From Arthrobacter sp. N199823 (lineage in GTDB: Bacteria; Actinomycetota; Actinomycetes; Actinomycetales; Micrococcaceae), in NCBI RefSeq assembly GCF_002929705.1, contig NZ_PJIN01000006.1, positions 1-64,000 on the forward strand: a DNA stretch of 64,000 nucleotides, in the 5' to 3' direction. The first letter of the stretch is position 1; each line of letters starts with the position of its first letter. The translations under genes and the position numbers were made by a program. The notes under the pieces are model-generated. The model saw only the letters and a program-made list of their open reading frames with translations. It was not told the DNA's origin and did no database searches. Shown piece by piece: positions 15,196 through 24,201 of the stretch.

Positions 15196-15521
15196 GGCGT
15201 GACCCCCTTTTACACTTGGACCGGAGGTGGTCGCTCGGGCTAAGAGCGAGGCTCCGGAATATTCGGTCAGTTTGTCGTAGTCCTAGATTACATTAGTTCT
15301 GGACCTCTTGCGTCCCACTATGGGTTGTTCTGCCCATAGCCAAACCACAAATTAGCCTCGACGCAGGATCAATGTTCGGTAGAGTCACCTGTAGACGGAG
15401 CACATGTCCGCGGGGCTGGGGTGCCTGAATGCTCGTATAGGCGACTATTGGGAACGCGCATTTCCACCTCTCACCAGAGACTTTGTGCCATTTCAGGACG
15501 CAGCGCGGAAGGTTTGTCCCC
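15196..15521. other. divergent intergenic region DUF3073 / septum-formation gene
   Basis: 326 bp without a gene. It contains a perfect 7-bp inverted repeat, CTATGGG-N8-CCCATAG (15318-15339), and AT-rich patches (TAATCT near 15290 on the minus strand, TATAGG near 15434) that may be -10 boxes. I could not assign promoters with confidence. Confidence 0.45.
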
Positions 15522-17612
15522 ATGAACGAGAGCAGCAACTCCAACGAAAAAGGCGCTCAACAAGGTCCTCCCACTGGGCCCGACGTGCCCCAAGCCCAGG
15601 ACGCCTCAGAGAGTTTCTCCGGCTCTGACTACGAGTTTGCGGAGCCGCAGCTAGGTGCTGCGGAAATCAGCGACGACGTGGCAGAGAGCGTCGATCTCAA
15701 AGCCGCCGCGGCCGAAGCAGCCCGAGTAGAACATGAAGCCGAGTTGGCAGCCCGTACCGTTTCCTCGGGTTTGGGTGAGGATGCACCGCCCGCCCCAGAC
15801 TTCCAAAACCCGTCTGCTGCGCCCGAGCCCATCGATTGGGACAGCGCGACTACCGTATTGCGCACAGACTTTAGCCAACCTCCCGTCTCCAGCAACCCCT
15901 GGTCCCAGCCACAGCAGCAGTCCCAGCAGGAGTCGCCAACGGAGCCCCAGCGCGATGCCCAGCTGGAGTCGCAGCCTGCGGCCGAGCAAGATTCTGAACC
16001 AGCCGCAGAGCCGTGGTCACAGCCGTCGGAGACTGCAGCCGAGCCAGCTGCTTCCCTGAATCGGACTGAGACTCCGCGGGCCGCCCCTTTCGGCTTCGAA
16101 CCCCCAGCTCCCTCTCAGGCCCCTTCAGCGCCACCCGCGCCGGAGCAGGCGCCGTTCCAGCCCCCTTATGATGGGCAGGCACCGGAAGCCTCGGAATCAC
16201 TGGCAGCTCCGGAATCAGAAGCAGCGCAGACCAGCGCGGACAGCAGTGCCTCATACACCGCCGCCACGGATGCCAGCTCCTCAGCAACTCCCGCTCCGGA
16301 TGCGGCTCCCCGCGTAGGCTCCGGCACTTCTGACAGCCACGGCTGGCATCGCCCGGACGCCCAGTGGCAGCAATCGGCAACACCGTGGCAGCCCAAGGCC
16401 AACGCCTGGCAGTCACCTGCCCAGATGGCCCGCGGCGAAGCCGATGCAGCCCTGGCCGCAGAAGCTGCAGCAGCCGCAGCGCCGTCTGCCCCTGAGGTGC
16501 CCCCGGCCGTAGGTCAGCAAAACCCCTTCGGCCAGACTCCTGTAGCACCGGAACAAACGGTCTCTTACGGCCAGACGCCTGCCGCTAGCCAGCAGTACCC
16601 GTACGACCAGCAGGCTGGCCCGGCAGGCGATCAGGCATCCGCCTCCGCTCACTCTCCCGCTCAGCCCGCCTACGGTTCCCCGGCGCCGTACGGCCAAGCT
16701 GCAGCAGCACAAGCTCCCTACGGCGCACCCACCCAGCACGGCGCCCCAGAGTTTGGCGGACCTCCCCAGTCAGGCGGACCCCAGTCCGGCGCCTCGTCCA
16801 CACCGGGCATTCCCCCTGTGCCGGGCCAGTTCGGCGGGCCTCAGGGCCCGGGTCAGTTTGGTAGTGGACCTCAGGGTCCCGGTGGTCCCGGTGGTCCCGG
16901 AAACTATGGTGGACCTCAGGGCCCCGGTCAGTTCGGTGGCGCTCCCGGCGGCCCCGGCGGCCCCGGTGGGCCTCAGGGGCCGGGTGGCTACGGCGGCGGC
17001 CCAGGTGGCCCCGGTTCCCCTCAGGGCGGCGGGAACAAGAAACTGTTCATCATCTTGGGTGTTGCGCTCGTGGGAGCAATCCTGCTGGGCCTGCTGATCT
17101 GGCTGGTAGTCAGCCTTCTGTCTAACAGCATCGCTCAGGACCCAAACCCCGTAGAACCCACTGTTCAGTCGCAGTCGCAAAGTGCCGTGGCGGAAGAATC
17201 ACTTGATCCAGACACCGAATCGGCAACAGATGAATCCTTCGATGAAGGTTTGATCTTACCCAGCGTCTCACCCCTGAAATGGCTCGAAGGCGACTGCCTC
17301 CGTGGCTTCAACAACGCTTCAACAGAGGCAGATGTCGTGGTCTGCAGCGCACCCCACAACGCGCAGCTTGTGGGCACCTTCTATTACAGCGATTCCGATG
17401 AGTACCCCGGCGCCGAGGTACTCAAGGCCAAGGCTGGCGAGGTCTGTGATGCCGTTGATCTCACCACGGATGCTGCTGAGATGTCGACGCTGAAAAAGTC
17501 CACAGCCTACCCTTCTGAGAACACCTGGAATGAGTCGGCTGACCGCCGAGTGGACTGCCTAGTCCATGACACGCGAAGCGGAAACCCGCTGGAAGTCTCA
17601 CTGACCAATTAG
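15522..17612 (+). CDS. Pro/Gly/Gln-rich membrane protein with Septum_form domain
   Basis: A 696-residue protein starting at ATG 15522 after GGAAGG. Residues 1 to about 500 are low complexity: acidic and Ser/Ala-rich first, then Pro/Gln-rich, then collagen-like GPGGPGGPQG runs (about 430-505). One membrane helix (about 507-530) is followed by an extracytoplasmic part. The last 110 residues (from WLEGDCLRGF) match the Septum_form/DUF4190-associated domain of actinobacteria, with several Cys likely in disulfides. Orientation would put the long disordered tail in the cytoplasm. A role in division or envelope is inferred from the domain name. Proteins this repetitive vary in length between strains. 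Confidence 0.75.
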   Translation: MNESSNSNEKGAQQGPPTGPDVPQAQDASESFSGSDYEFAEPQLGAAEISDDVAESVDLKAAAAEAARVEHEAELAARTVSSGLGEDAPPAPDFQNPSAAPEPIDWDSATTVLRTDFSQPPVSSNPWSQPQQQSQQESPTEPQRDAQLESQPAAEQDSEPAAEPWSQPSETAAEPAASLNRTETPRAAPFGFEPPAPSQAPSAPPAPEQAPFQPPYDGQAPEASESLAAPESEAAQTSADSSASYTAATDASSSATPAPDAAPRVGSGTSDSHGWHRPDAQWQQSATPWQPKANAWQSPAQMARGEADAALAAEAAAAAAPSAPEVPPAVGQQNPFGQTPVAPEQTVSYGQTPAASQQYPYDQQAGPAGDQASASAHSPAQPAYGSPAPYGQAAAAQAPYGAPTQHGAPEFGGPPQSGGPQSGASSTPGIPPVPGQFGGPQGPGQFGSGPQGPGGPGGPGNYGGPQGPGQFGGAPGGPGGPGGPQGPGGYGGGPGGPGSPQGGGNKKLFIILGVALVGAILLGLLIWLVVSLLSNSIAQDPNPVEPTVQSQSQSAVAEESLDPDTESATDESFDEGLILPSVSPLKWLEGDCLRGFNNASTEADVVVCSAPHNAQLVGTFYYSDSDEYPGAEVLKAKAGEVCDAVDLTTDAAEMSTLKKSTAYPSENTWNESADRRVDCLVHDTRSGNPLEVSLTN

Positions 17613-17636
17613 CCAAGGGCAGTTGGACCGGCCTTA

Positions 17637-17692
17637 AACCAGCAGGGGCTGTGATGATTGGAATCAACCAACCATCACAGCCCCTGCTGGTT
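17637..17692. terminator. bidirectional terminator, convergent genes
   Basis: A 20-bp stem (AACCAGCAGGGGCTGTGATG and its complement) lies between the septum-formation gene (+) and clpB (-). T runs are weak. Confidence 0.75.
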
Positions 17693-17703
17693 AACTCATG
17701 GAT

Positions 17704-20313
17704 CTACTTGCGGCTTACCGTCAGCCCTGCGGCAGAATCCATGTCCAGCTCATCGAAATCGGCGGCCGTGTCCACCAGAACAGTGTCCCCGTCCACAATG
17801 GTTCCGGCCAAAATCTCCTTGGCCAGCCGGTCACCAATCTGACGTTGCACCAGCCGTCGCAGCGGCCGGGCGCCGTATGCCGGATCGTAGCCTGTCATCG
17901 CCAGCCACGCCTTGGCAGCATCACTGACCTCGAGCGTCAGGCGCCGCTCATACAGCCGAGCAGCCAGCGACTGCACCTGCAGATCCACAATCCTCGACAA
18001 CTCTTCGATATTGAGCGCATCAAACATGACAATCTCATCCAGCCGGTTCAGGAACTCCGGCTTGAAGGAGGCCTCCACAATGTTCATGACGGCCGCGTGC
18101 TTCTCCTTCTCTGACAGTGACTGATCAACCAGGAACTGCGAGCCCAAGTTGGAGGTCAGCACAATGATGACGTTGCGGAAATCAACCGTGCGGCCCTGCC
18201 CATCGGTGAGCCGGCCGTCGTCGAACACCTGAAGCAGGATGTCAAAGACCTCCGGGTGTGCCTTCTCTACCTCATCCAGCAGCACCACGGAATACGGACG
18301 ACGGCGCACGGCCTCAGTCAGCTGCCCACCCTCGTCGTAGCCCACATAGCCCGGAGGGGCACCGACCAGCCGCGAGACCGAGTGCTTCTCGGAGTACTCG
18401 CTCATGTCGATGCGGATCATGGCGCGCTCGTCATCGAAGAGGAAGTCGGCCAGGGCCTTGGCCAGCTCGGTCTTACCCACACCGGTGGGTCCCAAGAACA
18501 GGAAGGATCCCGTGGGTCGGTCGGGGTCGCTGATGCCAGCCCGGGCGCGGCGGACGGCATCGGAAACCGCGGTGACGGCCGCAGACTGGCCAATCAGCCG
18601 AGAGCCCAAGACCTGCTCCATCTGCAGCAGCTTCTGGCTCTCGCCCTGCAACATGCGCCCGGCGGGGATGCCGGTCCACGCGGAAATGACCTCGGCAATG
18701 TCATCGGCGGTGACTTCTTCGGCCACCATCAGCTCAGGCTTGTCCGTGGACTGCTCCTCGGCAGCGGCCGCCTCCAGCTCACGCTGCAGGGCCGGGATTT
18801 CGCCGTACAGTACGCGAGAAGCCTGCTCAAGGTCGCCGTCGCGCTGAGCCTTGTCGGCCACCGATCGCAGCTCGTCGAGCTTGGCCTTCAAATCACCCAC
18901 CCGGTTCAGCCCAGCCTTTTCAGCCTCCCAGCGTGCGTTTAGCCCGGAGAGCTCCTCCTTTTTGTCGGCCATGTCGGCGCGCAGGGCCTCCAACCGCTCA
19001 ATCGAAGCAGGGTCGGTTTCACCTGCCAGGGCCAGTTCTTCCATGGTCAAACGGTCCACGGCACGGCGCAGCTGGTCAATCTCTTCCGGTGCCGAGTCAA
19101 TCTCCATGCGCAGGCGGGATGCGGCCTCATCCATCAGGTCAATCGCCTTGTCCGGCAACTGGCGGCCGCTGATGTAGCGGCTGGACAGTGTGGCGGCAGC
19201 GACCAGAGCCGAGTCCGCGATGGCCACCTTGTGGTGCGCCTCATAGCGTTCCTTGAGCCCGCGCAGAATACCAATGGTGTCGTCCACGCTGGGCTCCCCC
19301 ACAAATACTTGCTGGAAACGGCGTTCCAGGGCGGGATCCTTTTCAATGTTTTCGCGGTACTCATCCAGCGTGGTGGCGCCGATCAGGCGCAACTCGCCAC
19401 GAGCCAGCATGGGCTTGAGCATGTTGGCAGCGTCCATGGCGCCCTCGGAAGCGCCTGCCCCGACAACGGTGTGGATCTCATCAATGAACGTGACAATCTG
19501 CCCGTCGGATGCCTTGATTTCCTCCAGAACGGCCTTGAGTCGCTCCTCGAATTCGCCTCGGTATTTGGCCCCGGCCACCATGGAAGCCATGTCCAGGCTG
19601 ATGAGCGTCTTGCCGCGCAGCGACTCGGGCACATCCCCTGCCACCATGCGCTGGGCCAGGCCTTCCACCACGGCAGTCTTGCCAACGCCGGGCTCGCCAA
19701 TGAGTACCGGGTTGTTCTTGGTGCGCCGGCTCAGCACCTGAATGACGCGGCGAATCTCGGCGTCGCGGCCAATCACGGGGTCAAGCTTGCCGGTGCGGGC
19801 AATGGCCGTCATGTCCACGCCGAACTTCGCCAAGGCCTCAAAGGTGTTCTCGGGATCCGGAGTGGTGACCTTGCCGTCCCCACGCACGGTAGGCAGCGCA
19901 GCATCGAGCGCGGCCCGAGTGGCACCCACTTGCCGCAAGGCACTTCCTGTTGCTCCGGCGTCGTCCGTCAGGCCCAGCAGCAAATGCTCGGTGGAAACGT
20001 AGCTGTCCCCCATGCGCTCGGCGGCCTGCTGGGCGGCCTGAACCGCCATCAGCGTGTTGCGGCTGAGTTGGGCCTGCGCAACGGAGGTGCCGGACGACGA
20101 CGGGAGGTTGCGAATGGCTGCGCTGGCACCGACGCTGACCTCATCCGGGTCGACCCCGGCGGCCTTCAGAAGCGCAACTGCCACACCTTGGCGCTGGTCC
20201 ATGAGGGCCTTGAGCAGGTGGGCGGGCTCAACCGTGGGGTTGCCGGCGGTGGAGGCGTTCATGGCCGCGGCGGAAAGAGCCTCCTGGCTCTTTGTGGTGA
20301 ATTTGGCGTCCAA
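17704..20313 (-). CDS. clpB: ATP-dependent chaperone ClpB
   Basis: A disaggregase that works with DnaK. The 869-residue length is standard. The N-domain starts [14 protein letters not shown]. The first AAA+ module has Walker [14 protein letters not shown], followed by the long coiled-coil middle domain (about 410-530). The second module has [14 protein letters not shown]. It starts with a TTG codon at 20313, preceded by AAAGGACC; the family N-terminus supports this rare start. A heat-shock operator and promoter lie 40-70 bp upstream (20354-20384). It is probably repressed by HspR, encoded at 49536-50012. Confidence 0.97.
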   Translation of the reverse strand: MDAKFTTKSQEALSAAAMNASTAGNPTVEPAHLLKALMDQRQGVAVALLKAAGVDPDEVSVGASAAIRNLPSSSGTSVAQAQLSRNTLMAVQAAQQAAERMGDSYVSTEHLLLGLTDDAGATGSALRQVGATRAALDAALPTVRGDGKVTTPDPENTFEALAKFGVDMTAIARTGKLDPVIGRDAEIRRVIQVLSRRTKNNPVLIGEPGVGKTAVVEGLAQRMVAGDVPESLRGKTLISLDMASMVAGAKYRGEFEERLKAVLEEIKASDGQIVTFIDEIHTVVGAGASEGAMDAANMLKPMLARGELRLIGATTLDEYRENIEKDPALERRFQQVFVGEPSVDDTIGILRGLKERYEAHHKVAIADSALVAAATLSSRYISGRQLPDKAIDLMDEAASRLRMEIDSAPEEIDQLRRAVDRLTMEELALAGETDPASIERLEALRADMADKKEELSGLNARWEAEKAGLNRVGDLKAKLDELRSVADKAQRDGDLEQASRVLYGEIPALQRELEAAAAEEQSTDKPELMVAEEVTADDIAEVISAWTGIPAGRMLQGESQKLLQMEQVLGSRLIGQSAAVTAVSDAVRRARAGISDPDRPTGSFLFLGPTGVGKTELAKALADFLFDDERAMIRIDMSEYSEKHSVSRLVGAPPGYVGYDEGGQLTEAVRRRPYSVVLLDEVEKAHPEVFDILLQVFDDGRLTDGQGRTVDFRNVIIVLTSNLGSQFLVDQSLSEKEKHAAVMNIVEASFKPEFLNRLDEIVMFDALNIEELSRIVDLQVQSLAARLYERRLTLEVSDAAKAWLAMTGYDPAYGARPLRRLVQRQIGDRLAKEILAGTIVDGDTVLVDTAADFDELDMDSAAGLTVSRK

Positions 20314-20353
20314 GAGAGGTCCTTTCGTTGGGTTCTTTAGATTCTGACTTACG

Positions 20354-20384
20354 TTTATAAAGTTGAGTCTACTACGCTCAACTT
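20354..20384 (-). promoter_or_regulatory. clpB promoter with HspR-type operator (HAIR)
   Basis: A perfect inverted repeat AAGTTGAG-N9-CTCAACTT spans 20360-20384. On the minus strand the -35 TTGAGC (20381-20376) lies inside it, and TATAAA (20359-20354) follows after 16 bp. The arms are identical to those of the distal site in front of dnaK, and resemble the HAIR consensus CTTGAGT-N7-ACTCAAG. Confidence 0.85.
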
Positions 20385-20532
20385 ACGTCTTGTGGAACTT
20401 ATTCCAGGGATTTTCGGTGGGCGAAAATCAAGGTCAGGCCGCTTTATCCCCTCCCACCAACGCTCCTGCAGCAAATGGTGTGTTTTGTAGAACGCTATCG
20501 CACCTTTCTGCCGGTCTCCCCGAGATTCATCC

Positions 20533-20563
20533 TTGACCTTGACGCGACGTCAAGCTTTACAGT
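20533..20563 (+). promoter_or_regulatory. MerR-type promoter/operator of the TipA-like gene
   Basis: -35 TTGACC (20533-20538) and -10 TACAGT (20558-20563) are separated by 19 bp, the long spacer typical of MerR-controlled promoters. The spacer holds the perfect dyad TTGACG-CGA-CGTCAA (20539-20553). The start codon is 7 nt after the -10 box, so the mRNA is probably leaderless. Confidence 0.8.
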
Positions 20564-20570
20564 TGCATTC

Positions 20571-21350
20571 ATGAGCATCGAAGACGTTCCGGCGGACTGG
20601 TCGATTCAGGAAGTTGCAGTCCTGGCGGGAACCACCAGCCGAACTTTGCGGCATTACGACTCCCTTGGGCTGCTGGCGCCGAGCCGGATTGCAAGCAACG
20701 GCTACAGGCACTACAACCAGGCCGCTTTAATACGGCTGCAACGCATCCTATTGCTGCGCGAACTGGGGCTGGGCTTGCCGTCGATCGCTGCTGTGTTGGC
20801 GCGGGAAAACTCAGCAACTTCGGCCCTGCGCACTCATGTTGCTTGGCTGCGGGACGAACAGCTTCGCCTGTCGCGGCTGATCACATCTGTAGAAAAAACC
20901 ATTGCGGCGGAGGCTGCGGGAGAGGAAATCATGGCAAAGGACATGCTGGACGGTTTTGACCACACCCACCACAAGGACGAGGTTGAACAACGGTGGGGCA
21001 AGGAGGCTTACGCCCGCAGCGATGCATGGTGGCGCGGTATGAACTCCACCGAACGGGACAGCTGGAAGGAAAACGTTAATTCGTTGAACCGAGACTGGAT
21101 CGCTGTCTGGTCAAGCAGAGCCACGGCTTCGTCGACAGCGGCGCAGGAGCTGGCTTTGCGTCACGTTTCTTGGCTTCGCAGCATTCCGGGAACACCGGCT
21201 GCAGCGCCAGGCGGGGACGTCCGCGGCTACATTTTGGGACTGGCGGACATGTACGTGGCCGATCTCCGCTTCGCCGCGAACTACGGCGGCCAGGACGGGG
21301 CAGCGTTCGTGCGGGATGCCCTGACGTTCTATGCAGAGCGGGAGATATAA
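20571..21350 (+). CDS. TipA-like MerR-family transcription activator
   Basis: A 259-residue regulator. Residues 5-75 form a MerR DNA-binding domain (WSIQEVAVLAGTTSRTLRHY, then a wing with RHYNQAALIRLQRI). A dimerisation helix follows to about 125. The rest is a TipAS domain (FDHTHHKDEVEQRWG, later LADMYVADLRFAANYGG), known in Streptomyces to bind thiopeptides and similar amphipathic drugs. ATG 20571 is chosen over upstream in-frame codons because the promoter's -10 box ends 7 nt before it. The promoter layout predicts autoactivation. Target genes beyond itself are not evident. Confidence 0.85.
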   Translation: MSIEDVPADWSIQEVAVLAGTTSRTLRHYDSLGLLAPSRIASNGYRHYNQAALIRLQRILLLRELGLGLPSIAAVLARENSATSALRTHVAWLRDEQLRLSRLITSVEKTIAAEAAGEEIMAKDMLDGFDHTHHKDEVEQRWGKEAYARSDAWWRGMNSTERDSWKENVNSLNRDWIAVWSSRATASSTAAQELALRHVSWLRSIPGTPAAAPGGDVRGYILGLADMYVADLRFAANYGGQDGAAFVRDALTFYAEREI

Positions 21351-21365
21351 CCGTTTAGCCGGATG

Positions 21366-21500
21366 GAACTTTGTTTCTACGCAGGCGCGGCCAGCCAGCG
21401 TGCGTAGGAATGATTCCACCGCAGCCGGCTCGGGCGTGGCTTGCGTATAAAGTAAGTGAACTTTGTTTATACGCAGACGCGGCCGGCAGCGTTGCGCATA
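21366..21500. repeat. duplicated stem-loop elements between convergent genes
   Basis: Two related units begin GAACTTTGTTT (21366 and 21458), continue TACGCAG and CGCGGCC, and end in a complementary TGCG-rich arm. A third inverted pair, TGCGTATAAA/TTTATACGCA (21442-21451 with 21466-21475), overlaps the second unit. They fill the gap between the TipA-like gene (+) and the methyltransferase (-) and may act as terminators. Confidence 0.7.
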
Positions 21501-21552
21501 AGCTCAAAAAACACGCCGCGGGCTCCCTTGTGCCGAACTAGCCCGACCCGAA

Positions 21553-22242
21553 TTAGCCCGGCTTGCGTGCCGTCCAAATCATATTGGTGCCCATGAACTT
21601 GGGCTTGAGCTGTACGTCCACAAAACCGGCTTGCTCAAACCTGAGCCGCAGGGCTGCCGGGGTCAGGAATCCTAGGGTCGAGCTCACCAGGTACTTATAG
21701 GCCTCGCGGTCGCGCCCAATCACGGTCCCCAGCGTGGGGATGACAACCTTCATGCCGAGACGGATAAACGGAGCAAGAACTCCGCTGGGCGGGGACGATT
21801 CCAAGGCGGACACCACACCGCCGGGCTTCAGGACACGGAACTGTTCATTCAAGACCTTATCCAGATCGCTGACGTTACGGAGCAGATAACCGTGCGTCAC
21901 GCCGTCGAACGCGTTGTCTGCGAAGGGCAGCTCATGGGCATCGGCAAATTGCCACACGATGCCGGAGTTGCCTTGCACGCCGCGAGCAACATCGAGCATG
22001 GACTCGGAAAAATCGGCTCCGATTATGGTGCTGTCGGGACTCTGCGCGCGAACAGCCCTAGCGATGACGCCCGTTCCAGTGGCCAGATCCAGGTAATTGA
22101 CTCCCGGTGCGGCGGTGACGGTTTGAGCAACTTCCTTGCACCAGCGACTGTGGGAACCCAGCGTCATGAGCCGGTTCATCAGGTCATAGCGCCGGGCAAT
22201 GCTGTTGAATGTGGCCTGGACGCTGGAGTCTTCGTTGCGCAT
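21553..22242 (-). CDS. UbiE/MenG-type methyltransferase
   Basis: A 229-residue SAM-dependent methyltransferase. The N-terminal RYDLMNRLMTLGSHSRW matches UbiE signature 1. The SAM loop is YLDLATGTGVIA. RNVSDLDKVLNEQFRVLKPG matches signature 2. Length and motifs fit demethylmenaquinone methyltransferase, which makes menaquinone for the respiratory chain, including nitrate reductase. The usual GTGD of UbiE is GTGV here, so a paralogue with another substrate is possible. It starts at ATG 22242 without a clear ribosome-binding site and has no operon partner. Confidence 0.75.
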   Translation of the reverse strand: MRNEDSSVQATFNSIARRYDLMNRLMTLGSHSRWCKEVAQTVTAAPGVNYLDLATGTGVIARAVRAQSPDSTIIGADFSESMLDVARGVQGNSGIVWQFADAHELPFADNAFDGVTHGYLLRNVSDLDKVLNEQFRVLKPGGVVSALESSPPSGVLAPFIRLGMKVVIPTLGTVIGRDREAYKYLVSSTLGFLTPAALRLRFEQAGFVDVQLKPKFMGTNMIWTARKPG

Positions 22243-22342
22243 TACCGCCGGCTTTCCGTTGATGTGGTGGTCGAAGAAAGTCTATGTGGGATGAGCAGGT
22301 TCCTGTCACCACACGCACTGGAGGCTCTTGGCTGCCCGGGCC

Positions 22343-22348
22343 TACACT
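22343..22348 (+). promoter_or_regulatory. -10 box of the DUF4031-HD gene, leaderless start
   Basis: TACACT ends 6 nt before ATG 22355. No clear -35 box. Confidence 0.5.
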
Positions 22349-22354
22349 GGGGCC

Positions 22355-23227
22355 ATGATCTTTATCGATCCGCCCTTCTGGCCGGCCCACGGGACCGTGT
22401 TCTCGCACTTAATCTCCGATACCTCGCTGGCGGAACTCCATGCATTTGCCGCAAGCAATGGTGTCACCGACAGGGCGTTTGACCTTGATCACTACGACGT
22501 TCCCGAGCGCCTCTACGATGAGCTCATCATGGCCGGGGCGGTGCCACTGACCGGCAAGGAACTGGCCCGCACCCTCATGGCGTCAGGCCTGCGGATCAAG
22601 GCTAAATACCGGGTGAAGTCCGTCGCCTCGGTGCTGGAACGGCGCTGGAATGCTCTCATGCCGGGGCACCCGGAGCTTGGCACGGATTTGCTGAACCGGT
22701 GGAATGAGCCGCACCGGCACTACCATTCCGCGACGCATCTGCTGGCCGTTTTGGAGGCGCTGGACGCGCTCACCGGGAGGGATGTCCCCCGGCCGGTGGC
22801 TCTGGCGGCCTGGTTTCACGACGCCGTTTACAACGGAACACCGTCCGACGAAGAGGACTCGGCCATTTTGGCACAGTCGTGCTTAAATGGCCTTGTGGAG
22901 ACCTGGGAAGTCGCCGAGGTGGCCCGGCTGGTTCGACTGACCACCAACCACTCCCCCTCCCCCGAAGACCGCGCCGGACACCTCCTCTGCGATGCTGACC
23001 TCGCCATTCTAGGCGGTCCAGATAGCGAATACTCGCGGTATGTAGCCGGAGTCCGGCGGGACTATGGCCACGTCTCGGAGGCTGATTTTTCGAAAGGACG
23101 GACCGCCGTTCTGCGTCGCTTATTGACGCTGGACCCCCTCTTCCGCACGCCAAAAGGGCGCGAACTGTGGGCGGATCAGGCGCACCACAATCTCACCGAG
23201 GAACTCGCCACCCTCCTGTCTAACTGA
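22355..23227 (+). CDS. DUF4031-HD domain fusion protein
   Basis: A 290-residue cytoplasmic protein with two parts. Residues 1-80 (IFIDPPFWPAHGTVFSHLIS, LDHYDVPERLYDELI) match DUF4031. Residues about 100-285 are an HD-type metal-dependent phosphohydrolase: RHYHSATH gives the first histidine, AAWFHDAVYNG the HD pair, and a later CDADL the last aspartate. Such enzymes act on nucleotides or phosphoesters; the substrate is unknown. The start is fixed by the DUF4031 N-terminus and by TACACT 6 nt upstream. In many bacteria the two domains are found as separate proteins. Confidence 0.78.
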   Translation: MIFIDPPFWPAHGTVFSHLISDTSLAELHAFAASNGVTDRAFDLDHYDVPERLYDELIMAGAVPLTGKELARTLMASGLRIKAKYRVKSVASVLERRWNALMPGHPELGTDLLNRWNEPHRHYHSATHLLAVLEALDALTGRDVPRPVALAAWFHDAVYNGTPSDEEDSAILAQSCLNGLVETWEVAEVARLVRLTTNHSPSPEDRAGHLLCDADLAILGGPDSEYSRYVAGVRRDYGHVSEADFSKGRTAVLRRLLTLDPLFRTPKGRELWADQAHHNLTEELATLLSN

Positions 23228-23265
23228 TAATAATGCAACTGTACCAAAACGTTTGACGGGCAACG

Positions 23266-23271
23266 TAGGAT
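23266..23271 (+). promoter_or_regulatory. -10 box of the ASCH-domain gene, leaderless start
   Basis: TAGGAT ends 6 nt before ATG 23278. No ribosome-binding site. Confidence 0.55.
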
Positions 23272-23277
23272 AACTAG

Positions 23278-23739
23278 ATGCCTACCCATGATGCCGCCAT
23301 TGATCTGACAACTGCACCCGAATTCGCTGGCCTTCCCTTAGGTGAGTTTGCCTTTCCCGGTCCCTTGCGGGAGCAGTTGGTGGCAGCAATTCTTGACGGT
23401 TCCAAGACATCCACCACGTGCACGCTCATTGAATTTGAGGTGGACCACGAAGAGCTGCCACAGCCAGGCCAGCGCGAAGTGGTGATTGACTCTGCTGGCC
23501 GCGGGGTAGCCGTCATTGAAATGACGCAGGTGCACACTGCGCCGCTGTCCGATGTGGACCTGCAGCATGCCATTGATGAAGGCGAAGGCTTCACATCGGT
23601 GGCTCAATGGCGGGCTGGCCATGAAGAGTTCTGGCACTCTGCTGAGATGCGGGAGGCCTTGGGTGATCCCCACTTCACCGTGGACGCCACCACCATGCTG
23701 GTGCTGCAACGCTTCAAAGTCATAGCTCAGGTGCCTTAG
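23278..23739 (+). CDS. ASCH domain protein
   Basis: A 153-residue cytoplasmic protein with an ASCH fold, related to PUA domains. Typical parts are FPGPLREQLVAAILDGSKTST near residue 25, a buried strand GRGVAVIEMTQVH in the middle and the late HEEFWHS. Some ASCH proteins act on RNA or on modified cytidines; no substrate can be given here. It is a single gene with its own -10 box, 50 bp after the HD fusion gene and 59 bp before the cold-shock-like gene. Confidence 0.8.
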   Translation: MPTHDAAIDLTTAPEFAGLPLGEFAFPGPLREQLVAAILDGSKTSTTCTLIEFEVDHEELPQPGQREVVIDSAGRGVAVIEMTQVHTAPLSDVDLQHAIDEGEGFTSVAQWRAGHEEFWHSAEMREALGDPHFTVDATTMLVLQRFKVIAQVP

Positions 23740-23786
23740 CCACGTGCGCTAGGCTCCCGACTCTAGAATCCCGGCCGGAGACTGCG

Positions 23787-23792
23787 TAGCCT
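23787..23792 (+). promoter_or_regulatory. -10 box of the cold-shock-like gene, leaderless start
   Basis: TAGCCT ends 6 nt before ATG 23799. Confidence 0.5.
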
Positions 23793-23798
23793 GAAATC

Positions 23799-24119
23799 AT
23801 GGCAACCACAGGCGCAGTCCGCATTTGGCATGACGAAGAAGGCTGGGGAATCCTTGATTCGGATTCGACGCCGGGTGGCTGCTGGGCCCATTTTTCCCAC
23901 ATTGTCGGCCCAGGGTATCGCACCTTGAAGCCCGGCCAGAGCGTCACGTTTGACTGGGAGACTGCCGAGCAGGACGGCTACAGTTTCCGGGCAATCCAGG
24001 CGTGGCCGGCCAGCGTTGAGCTCGACGCTGCTCCTAGCCCCGAGCCCGGCCCCAATGCCCCCATGGAAGAAACAACCAGCGCTTACACATCCAGCATGAT
24101 AATCCACTTCGACAGCTGA
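23799..24119 (+). CDS. cold-shock-domain-like protein
   Basis: A 106-residue protein whose first 70 residues read like a cold-shock domain: GAVRIWHDEEGWGILDSD replaces the usual KWFN..KGFGFI, then CWAHFSHI, and GQSVTFDWE. The RNP1-type aromatic residues are partly changed (WGIL instead of FGFI), so nucleic-acid binding may be weaker or different. The C-terminal 35 residues are Pro/Ala-rich and probably disordered. The start lies 6 nt after TAGCCT. Its job is unknown; cold-shock proteins generally bind single-stranded RNA or DNA. Confidence 0.75.
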   Translation: MATTGAVRIWHDEEGWGILDSDSTPGGCWAHFSHIVGPGYRTLKPGQSVTFDWETAEQDGYSFRAIQAWPASVELDAAPSPEPGPNAPMEETTSAYTSSMIIHFDS

Positions 24120-24189
24120 GCCGACCCGTGGCTTCACAGCCGAACCGACGGCGGATGACTATCAGAATATTGCCCCGGCCGCAGGCGGA

Positions 24190-24195
24190 TAACCT
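24190..24195 (+). promoter_or_regulatory. -10 box of the pentapeptide-repeat gene, leaderless start
   Basis: TAACCT ends 6 nt before ATG 24202. Confidence 0.55.
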
Positions 24196-24201
24196 AGAAG
24201 C

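Noticed and set aside
19231-20340. Plus-strand open frame of 369 codons opposite clpB
   Set aside because: It runs antisense to clpB and through its promoter. Composition is typical of a shadow frame.
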